DNA of 64,000 bases, taken from Liopterus haemorrhoidalis (lineage: Eukaryota; Arthropoda; Insecta; Coleoptera; Dytiscidae). How positions within the stretch are numbered: position 1 is the stretch's first letter; each line of letters begins with the position of its first letter. The stretch is taken from assembly GCA_963971575.1 (NCBI GenBank), contig OZ020612.1:67949869-68013868 (forward strand), read 5' to 3'. The notes beneath the pieces were generated by a model. That model saw only the letters and a list, made by a program, of their open reading frames with translations, made no database searches and was not told the DNA's origin. A program made the translations under genes and the position numbers. This document shows positions 57,301 through 64,000 of this stretch, piece by piece.

Positions 57301-58449
57301 ACCCACGCGGCGGCCCTGTTAACTATGATAAATGTTAACTTTACTTCCATTTTTTTAGTAACAATACTTACAAGTACTATTTCGTATTCTAACATTCCAA
57401 TGATTGTTGATGCAAATATTAATAACAAGAAAGAAAATGGAGAGAAACAGCCATCCACGTATTTCCAGTATCTGAAACAGTAATAGAAATATCGAAAAAT
57501 AAGCAGATAACCCACGTGAACTGCACGAATAACGCGTTTTGGTTTGGGCTTAGTCCATTTAATAAAGGATGTTTCAAATGCTTATGAGTCGTACGTAATT
57601 TCTTCGATAAAAGATGTGTTTAAACTTACCTAATAATTGCATTATGGTAGTCAATACATCTTTTCATCAATTCCTCATCTTTCATTGATACAGCATTACT
57701 CAAAATATTTTTAAAATTTCTCAAATGTCCAATGGTATGCAGAGTAAGGGCAAAAATGAACATCAAACAGCCAGTAATAACCCAGGCAAATAAGTAAGCT
57801 ATTATTGTGATGTTTAAAAACACCAACTCGTAAGCTGGTGAATTTCTATAGTCGAAGGGTAATTTTACTGGGAAAATAACTCCACATGGAATCTCTTTCG
57901 AATACACTGCGTACTTTTTCTTTTCATGACAAGATTTTAAGTTGAAGGACGGAAAAAATACATAGACCACTGTTGACTGAATGATATAACCAAAAGCAAT
58001 GAATGATAATATTCTGATTCGTTTTTCCATCTTTCTTGTTTCTGGGGAATCAAAATATTCCTCTAATTCATATAGTTTAGTTATAGTTCCTTTTATATAT
58101 TTTCTTCTTGTTTGAAAGATAATAGAAAATAAGAAAAATATAGTCATGCATATTGCGTTTAAAATATTTACAAATAGAGACTCTGTCGAATCCCTAGAAC
58201 CTGAATGCTTGCTTTAGTCTCGTTTCTCACATCACAAATTTTATATTTACCTGATATTTCCCTTTTTAATTCGTAAAGAAGAGCTATATATAAAGGTACT
58301 GTTAAAGAATAAAAACCGAGATCTTTAGTTAATGTTAATAATTTACTATCATTTTCTGCGGGCCAAAGTGTCAAATATTTGAACACCATGATGTTATTTC
58401 TTAAACGTGTTTCTTTCGGCATTTTTCTAAACGTATTATTTACTCTCAT
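54382..58449 (-). CDS. Insect odorant receptor (7-TM, Or family)
   Basis: Ligand-binding odorant receptor subunit of the insect Or family, which forms cation channels with Orco in antennal neuron membranes (family knowledge). Exons on the minus strand: 58449-58251, 58200-57630, 57471-57372, 56383-56273 and 54537-54382. All junctions are GT-AG with matching phases (1, 2, 0, 0), giving 379 residues before a short last exon. Intron 1 is only 50 nt; reading through it puts the two halves out of frame, while splicing restores one frame. Family marks are CGVIFPVKLPFDYRNSPAYE before TM4, HLRNFKNIL, RCIDYHNAIIRY ahead of TM5, and the C-terminal block ECPLVIQKN..MRSQKPLMMS.GPIGQL..FTF. Exon 3 carries TM5 and exon 4 TM6 (CKVAQMLLDE). 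A second Met at codon 10 (MPKETRL) is an alternative start. Introns 3 and 4 contain transposon remnants. No stop or frameshift is seen in these exons, so the gene appears functional. Confidence 0.9.
54589..55987 (-). mobile_element. Pogo/Tc1-type DNA transposon remnant in the receptor's intron 4
   Basis: TIRs GGGGAGATGTGGGGACGGTG (on to GCACA) and its complement lie between TA dinucleotides (54587-54588 and 55988-55989); 1399 bp. Subterminal copies of CCACTGTACC/GGTACAGTGG are frequent. The minus strand at 55322-55095 encodes a 75-residue piece (DDIVVTYLRR ... NYIFKKSELIKVLPSP ... GSTKRRLDALIF), resembling the C-terminal domain found in some pogo/jerky-like transposase ORFs. Upstream coding sequence is broken. 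Confidence 0.85.
56003..56259. mobile_element. Small inverted-repeat element in the receptor's intron 4
   Basis: GATCATTAATTCTTGAGCGT (56004) and its complement ACGCTCAAGAATTAATGATC (ending 56257) are perfect over 20 bp, extending to ~34 bp with mismatches. Between them is a GGCGCC-rich segment (56085-56155) like that at 46011. It ends 14 bp short of exon 4. Confidence 0.65.
56512..57045 (+). pseudogene. PIF/Harbinger transposase remnant in the receptor's intron 3
   Basis: ATG at 56616 encodes RRKRRFWVRPSLQNRSRYGA, RELMKDLVLDD and FKNFFRMRSSDFEVLL, the N-terminal part of HARBI1-type nucleases/transposases. A one-base shift near 56890 moves to a second frame with FRRALPAHERLAVTLRFLAT, GDSYHSLSYMFKISKQTF, then a stop. 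The DDE nuclease domain is missing. The upstream GGCGCATCCCCACTATGCCG (from 56511) may be the left terminus. Sense is opposite to the receptor gene. Confidence 0.85.
57046..57371. other. Remainder of receptor intron 3
   Basis: Probably further Harbinger-derived sequence (GGCACGTCCCCACTC near 57204, GGCGCCTCATACCCACGCGG near 57291). The open frames here show no domain. Confidence 0.4.
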
Positions 58450-58696
58450 TTAACACAATGGAGAATATTTTGATAATAGTTTTAGTTAATAATTTAAACA
58501 GGAATATTCCGTAAAAGTTGTGAATAAAATATGTTTAATATAAGTTATATTATTGTAATTTACAAGTAATTACAGGTGTGACAGAAAGTTATTTCATAAT
58601 ATTTTAACATGTACATATAAAAAATTTACTTAATTGATCCGTTATATCTGATACTATGCTTTCATCACTTGAATCTTGAACATACAGTAGTGTTAC
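58450..58696. other. 5' flank of the odorant receptor
   Basis: About 250 bp of AT-rich, unique-looking sequence lies between the receptor start and the first TE boundary; its promoter is presumably here. No specific motif is claimed. Confidence 0.35.
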
Positions 58697-58732
58697 CAGT
58701 GGCGGATTTAGGTCAGTTAAGGCCCCGGGCGC

Positions 58733-60264
58733 CAGGGCCGTGCAAAGGGGGGGGGCGAAAGGGGCGCCCGCCCCGAGCGCCTAATTTTGGGGGCGCCAAA
58801 ATCGTTACTACACCGGCTACAAGGCGCAAATTGATAAAAGTTGTTAAATATTTTATTTGTCGTCTGCAAGAGATTTATTCCCAAGCAATATACAATACGA
58901 CCTTTTAGAAAGTCAGTAAGAAAACCAAAATAATAATAATTTTTGTGATTTCTATAAAATATTACCGTAAATTCGTTGTCATAGTCATTGTTGCGTTGCC
59001 TATTTTGTGTCCGTCCACGAAATAATGTCATTTCTTGGAATTAATATGGCATTGTTGTCAATTTGTAATCAATTGCCCAAGATCGTGCAAGCATTGGAGG
59101 AATTAATAGAGATTAGAAAGAATGAAGAAACATATTCTGGTGCTAAGAACTTTATATACCAAATAAAAAAATATTATTTTATTTGTAGTTTGGTAATATG
59201 GAACCGCATCTTAGAAGAAATAGATGAGGTGAATATTTTCCTTCAATAAAAGAACAACGGTCACTATTGCTTGTAGGCAAATCGAAAATCTTAAAAATAC
59301 AATCATTGAAATTAGAAATGAAAAATTTGAAACTTTTTATGAAAAAAGTGAAAATTTTGCCAAACTTGTAAATGTTGAACCTATATTTAAGCAAGAAAGG
59401 AGACGTAAGATTCGCAAACAATACGACTATGAATCCTTGGATAACCGATTTAAACGAATCTGAAAAATTTCGTTTAATATATATCGAGGCTATCGATACA
59501 ATTATTGAGCAACTTACTTGGAGATTTGAAAAACTTTAACAGGTATCACGAGATTTCGATTTTCTTAGTGGTTCAAGCATTGTTTCACATGATAAAGATA
59601 CTATAAATAAACATGCTATGGCTCTTTCAATCAAATACGGAGCTGATTTGAACGGACATGATTTTTTGTGTGAGATTTTAAGTGCGAAAAAATTTTTCCG
59701 GTCTTTGAATGCAAATTTTGAAAATATGGAGCTCTTAGAAATCCTCCAATTAATCCATCAATTTGACTTAACTGCAAATTATAAAAATATGGAAACTGCA
59801 TAAAGAATATTTCTAAGTATTCCAGTGACTGCTGCATCAGCGGAAAGATTTTTCAGCAAGCTTAAATTAGTAAAAAATTATTTAAGAGCTACAATGGCTC
59901 AGGACAGGCTTGCCAATTTAAGTTTACTTTCAATCGAATGTTATGTTACTCGATTATTAGATATAGAAAAAACAATCGATGATTTTGCCGTTCTGAAAGC
60001 GAGGAAAATAAAATTTTGTTAGTTATAGTCATACTTTTATTCTGATTTTTATTTATTTTTTTTTTTTATTTCATTTATGTTATTGTATTATATGATGATA
60101 AATGTGTTATATATAACGATTGAATAAACCTTTTTTGAATATATGCTATTTAATAATCTGCTATTTAATATCTGTGCTATTTAATAACTCCCGTTTTTTT
60201 TTGGAGGGGGGGGCGCCCCATTTTGTTTTCGCCCCGGGCGCAGTTTTGTCTTCGCACGGCCCTG
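58733..60264 (+). mobile_element. hAT transposon, 1532 bp, inserted in the outer element
   Basis: Ends CAGGGCCGTGC ... GCACGGCCCTG and identical 8-bp TSDs CCGGGCGC (58725-58732 and 60265-60272). G-rich and GGCGCC-rich subterminal regions. Carries the C-terminal half of a transposase (next entry). The exact TSDs suggest a fairly young insertion. Confidence 0.95.
59019..60022 (+). pseudogene. Truncated hAT transposase (ZMYM1-like)
   Basis: Pieces in all plus frames: NQLPKIVQALEELIEIRKNE, then NFAKLVNVEPIFKQERRRKI, ESEKFRLIYIEAIDTIIEQL, LSIKYGADLNGHDFLCEILS and finally PVTAASAERFFSKLKLVKNY with LRATMAQDRLANLSLLSIEC. The order and the final SAERxFSKLK..LR..M.Q.RL..L motif are those of hAT transposases of the zinc-finger MYM-type-1-like group. 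Two or three frame breaks and the loss of the N-terminal BED/TTF region make it inactive. Confidence 0.9.
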
Positions 60265-60389
60265 CCGGGCGCAGTAAGAATATTGGGCCCCTCAATTAGA
60301 AAAAAGTGTAAAGTTATGTTTTTGCGGGGCCCTTTAGAGGTCGAATATATATTAAACCGTCGTTAAATCCGCCTCTGTTACTAATAACA

Positions 60390-62110
60390 TCCCTCTTATC
60401 ATTTTTCAGCCCTCCCCCAAAAACATTTTTTAAAAAAGATTAAAACTAAAACAAGCGGATTATAGCCCTGATTTACTTTTGGCAAAAACTGGAGCAACTT
60501 TATTTAATTTCCAACATCTTTCTGAATTCATATACAACATCATACCGAATTCCAATGAAATCTGTTCATAAATAAGCGAGTTAAAGACATTTCTGAAATT
60601 TGGAGGCCTCCGGAGGCCTCTGTGCTTTATATATATAACTTTCCTGCACCTATGTTTAAAGATTACCTAATTCTACACACAGGTGCAAAATCTCAACGAT
60701 ATCGGTCCATAAATAAGCAAGTAATAGCCGTGCTCTACTTTCGGCCGAAACTGGAGTAATTTTTTTTAACTTTTTAGCATCCCTCTACATCATAGATGTA
60801 ATTTTGTGACCTTAAAAGAAATTTAAATAAAATCTGCTCGTAAAATAAGCAAGTTATGGCTAATTTTTAAATTTGCGGGCCTCCGGAGGCCCCCGAGCTT
60901 CGTATATTTAACTTTCGTGCACCTACGTTTAAAGATTACCTAATTCTACACCCCGGTGCAAAATCTCAACGATATCGGTTCATAAATAAGCGAGTAATAG
61001 CCGTGCTCTACTTTCGGCCGAAACTGGAGCAGAATTTTTTATCAAAGTCCGAATTTGGCACTTTTAAGGGTACAGGCAGAAAAATCTTCAAGTCCTGATT
61101 CCAGAAGTGTGATGTTTTTGAAAATCAGTTCATAAATAAGGAAGTTATAGCTATTTGAACTAGTTTTCACTTAATCTGCTCTAGTTTCAGTCTTAATCCG
61201 CAAACTAGACCGCGGATTAAGTGAAAACTAGTTCAAATGCCTATAATTCCCTTATTTATGAACCGATTTTCAAAAACATCACACTTCCGGAATCAGGACT
61301 TGAAGATACTTCTGCCTGTACCCTTAAAAGTGCCAAATTCGGACTTTGATAAAAAATTCTGCTCCAGTTTCGGTCGAAAGTAGAGCACGGCTATTACTCG
61401 CTTATTTATAGGCCGATATCGTTCAGATTTTGCACCGGGGTGTAAAATTAGGTAACCTTTAAACGTAGGTGCACGAAAATGGGATATGTGGTGCACACGA
61501 GCCTCAAGAGGCCCACTAATTTGAAAAATGTCTATAACTTCCGTATATATTGACTGATATGGATAAGATTTACTACCGAGGATCGAAATTAGAGTCTTAT
61601 TGATAAATGTAAAAAATTGGCAAAACGGTGCACCTGTTTTTACTGAAATTGGAGCACGGCTGTAACTTGCTTATTTATTGACCGATATCGCTGGGATTTG
61701 GCACAGGACTGTGCAATTGGGTAATTTTTAAGCACAGATATAGAAAAATAGAATATGAATAGAACAAGGGCCTCAGGAGGCCCTCAACTTTGAAATACTC
61801 TTATTTATTGACTGATTTGAATAAGATTTACTATTGGGGCTCAAAAGTCGCGTCTCACTGATAACATCCCTCTTATCCCTTTTTAGCCCTCCCCCAAAAA
61901 CATCTTTAAAAAAGATTAAGACCAAAACAGCGGATTTTATCCCTAATTTACTTTTGGCAAAAACTGGAGCACTTTTATTTAATTTTTAACATCTGTCTGC
62001 ATCAAAAGATTAATTTGGATCTTTCACACCGAATTCGAATGAAATCTGTTCATAAATAAGCGAGTTAAAGACATTTTTTAAATTAGGGGGCCTCCGGAGG
62101 CCCCTAAATG
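60390..62110. repeat. Complex repeat block with ~275-bp units and a large palindrome
   Basis: Units contain GCCTCCGGAGGC palindromes (about 60603, 60889, 62090), CATAAATAAGCGAGTTA, GCAAAATCTCAACGATATCG and CTACTTTCGGCCGAAACTGG. The block's first ~110 bp (CCCTCTTATC...CCTCCCCCAAAAACAT) recur in direct orientation at about 61866-61975. The centre is the inverted repeat at 60912-61479. No transposase or stable coding frame was seen. Confidence 0.8.
60912..61479. repeat. Long inverted repeat, ~265-bp arms
   Basis: 60912-61175 and 61215-61479 are complementary with only scattered mismatches (for example GGTACAGGCAGAAAAATCTT versus AAGATACTTCTGCCTGTACC). The ~40-bp centre itself pairs partly (CTCTAGTTT/AAACTAGAC). 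Transcripts from either strand would fold into a long hairpin. Confidence 0.85.
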
Positions 62111-62520
62111 TAAATAGTACAGTAGAATTATTACAACTGGAGGCCAGAGAAATTTTTCGGTGGGAAAAAAAAGAAGCAATAAATAGTTATTTGTTAAATA
62201 AAAATGTTTATAAGTTATGTATGTCGTGTTTAATTAATTTTTATTAATTTAACTTGTATTTCTAATTTTATTCCCGCCCAATTTGGAAAAGTTTTAACCT
62301 CAAATCCGGAAACAATAGCAGGAAAGCCACAAATTTATATATTTCGGTTTTTCGTAACTTTTATTATTCTTTAACTGCTTAAAATTCATATATAATTTAT
62401 TTTTTAATCTATTACTTGTAATACCCGTAAATAATGTTGTTGTCTAACTAAGTTTTAACCTAAAACATAAATATGTACTTCACGTAAAATTATCGTCTGC
62501 TGTCAGCAGTATTAATAAAA
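62111..62520. promoter_or_regulatory. 5' flank and probable promoter of the Pusl1 gene
   Basis: About 400 bp of AT-rich, non-repetitive sequence separates the repeat block from the ATG at 62521. No TATA box or other element is asserted. Confidence 0.3.
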
Positions 62521-63356
62521 ATGAATCGTTATTTACTGTATGTATCATACATAGGATCTCAATTTAGAGGAGTTCAAAAAATATTCAATGCGAAAGAACC
62601 ATACAAGACTGATGACACTACGATACAAGGCAATTTAGAAATAGCTGTTCGTAAACTTAAACCAGTAAATCCAGTCCATGTCATTTGTTCCAGCCGGTAA
62701 TTGTTTTTATTTTTTACTTTCATTTGTTTCTTATAAAATTTATTTCAGAACTGATGCAGGTGTCCATGCTATTCAGTCTACGTTCCATGTCGATTTACTT
62801 AAAAATAATGGACAGACGTATGATCCCAGTACGATAACAACAATTTTAAATAAATATTTTACAAAGAATCTAATTGATATCAGGGTTGTAAATACTTTGA
62901 TCGTGCCAAATACTTTTCATTGTAGGTACAATGCCAAATCTAGAACATATTTATATAAATTAGCTGTAGCTAAAAGCTGTATACTGAATGATACAAGTAG
63001 TATATTGACACAACCTATTCCAATTGAAAATTTGAGACGTCGACATTTTATATGGTATAAAATAATTAATATTTTATTAGAACAATATTTAATTTTTTGT
63101 TTTTAGTTCTCCAACATTTGACAGAGAAAAATTTTGTGAGGCAAGCAAACTGTTTGTTGGTTATCATGATTTTCGTACATTTATGGGTCATGGCAGTCAT
63201 TATAAGTCCAAAATTACAAGAAGAATGATGGAAAATATTTCTGTGATAAAAGAAAATCAATTATTTTCGAACCATGATATTTATTTAGATCAATCGTTTC
63301 AAAATTATGATTATTGGAACGTCGTTTTTAAATCTACAGGTTTTTTATACAATCAA
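62521..63356 (+). CDS. Pusl1: tRNA pseudouridine synthase-like 1 (TruA family), 5' part
   Basis: Member of the TruA family of pseudouridine synthases, closest by eye to metazoan PUSL1, which modifies RNA (in vertebrates associated with mitochondria; family knowledge). Exons: 62521-62696, 62749-63054 and 63107-63356, separated by two 52-nt GT-AG introns with matching phases (2, 2, 0). The protein begins MNRYLLYVSYIGSQFRGVQK. The catalytic motif is formed across intron 1 as SSRTDAGVHA, with Asp as the nucleophile. FHCRYNAKSRTYLYKLA follows. Exon 3 holds the GYHDFRTFM and FWNxxF/GFLYNQ-type motifs of the C-terminal half. The last donor, CAA|GTATGT at 63357, leads to a further exon expected to start V(R)RM. 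I cannot find it before the window ends, so about 90 C-terminal residues are missing from view. The gene is intact as far as visible. Confidence 0.9.
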
Positions 63357-64000
63357 GTATGTAAAAATTACTAAGATCATTTTAAGGACGCGAGAAAATT
63401 TGTTATTATCTCCCGCTATTTTGTATTTGTGTCGGAAATACGTGACAAGTAACCGGAAGTAGGTATGTTCGTTAACCCATCAGAGGCGCATGTCACAATA
63501 GATTTTTGTTTTTCGTTTAGAGTATTGTATTTTACAATTTCTTGATGCTTTATTATATATTTTCTTCAAGATATGATTAATTCTTTATATCACATTAATC
63601 TTATTGAAATATATTTGATATTTTAAAATAATATTAAACCATTTGTAGGGGTTATTAACACGGACAAGCACACGAACATGCTTTTAATACGTGTGACTTG
63701 AATTTTTCTTCGCTTCGTTTTTCACGTTCCAAAGTGTGTAGAATATTCTAGAAATAACAAAGTTAACAAAAACAATATATAATTTGCTACTCTTTTATAC
63801 GAACTTTAAAATTAGAGAGAATAGATTATCATTTTATTAAAATTGGTTGGTTTCCTGTTTGATTATGAATTGTGAGATAGATGGCGCACCGTTTTCTAAT
63901 CTTTCTACACATTGGCAGTTTGTTTGACCGGGAAGCGTCTTTTGATAAGTTGTAGGTGTTTTTACGAATAAGAGAATTTTGCAGCAATCATTATTACTTG
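63357..64000. other. Intron 3 of Pusl1 (open at the window end)
   Basis: Begins with donor GTATGT. No following exon of the expected V(R)RM type was found before position 64000. No TE boundary recognised. Confidence 0.5.

Larger units (their letters stand above)
58697..60377. mobile_element. Outer TIR element, split by a hAT
   Basis: CAGTGGCGGATTTA at 58697 and TAAATCCGCCTCTG ending at 60377 are 14-bp inverted repeats with one or two mismatches. GTTAC flanks both sides. Only ~150 bp of outer element remain around the insertion at 58733-60264. Confidence 0.8.

Noticed and set aside
57114..57483. Two overlapping plus-strand open frames next to the Harbinger remnant
   Set aside because: They are antisense to receptor exon 3 in part and show no transposase motif. 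The real coding strand here is minus (57372-57471).
58168..58449. Reading the odorant receptor as a frame-shifted pseudogene
   Set aside because: A 50-nt GT-AG intron (58201-58250) restores the frame exactly and all later exons match in phase.
59179..59421. Minus-strand open frame within the hAT copy
   Set aside because: It is the antisense shadow of the plus-strand transposase remnant.

Overview
This window is AT-rich nuclear DNA from an insect. Three host genes can be read from it, all with canonical GT-AG introns: a Traf4-type TRAF adaptor (+ strand), an insect seven-transmembrane odorant receptor (- strand) and the 5' part of a TruA/PUSL1-type pseudouridine synthase (+ strand). Odorant receptors of this fold are restricted to insects. 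Three introns of only 50-52 nt would suit a beetle, but the order is an inference. Nothing is prokaryotic: there are no operons, ribosome-binding sites or CRISPR arrays.

Layout. 1-28.9 kb is intergenic and made mostly of transposable elements (TEs): hAT, PIF/Harbinger and mariner copies, a jockey-like LINE fragment, foldback elements, a degenerate ~165-bp repeat family, and a tandemly duplicated gene 5' end near 24.4-25.1 kb. 29.1-52.1 kb is the Traf4 gene. Its first exon (29129-29332) is separated from the rest by a ~14-kb intron packed with nested TEs, and exons 2-6 lie at 43352-52145. 54.4-58.4 kb is the odorant receptor, read leftwards, with a Harbinger remnant in intron 3 and a 1.4-kb TA-flanked transposon in intron 4. 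58.7-62.1 kb holds a hAT copy nested in another element and a complex repeat block with a ~570-bp imperfect palindrome. 62.5 kb to the end is the pseudouridine synthase gene, which runs off the window.

The three host genes have no obvious functional link. TRAF4 is a signalling adaptor, the receptor belongs to chemosensation, and PUSL1 modifies RNA. The window is most informative as a record of TE activity. Several complete elements can be bounded exactly by terminal inverted repeats (TIRs) and target-site duplications (TSDs). Three nested insertions can be ordered in time. Six bounded hAT-like insertions carry 8-bp duplications with a central TA in at least one copy, the signature reported for Buster-type hATs. 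I did not find a convincing novel biological system. The best leads are the long palindrome, the duplicated promoter plus first exon, and a ~40-bp minisatellite shared by unrelated elements. All similarity statements were made by eye and no database was searched.
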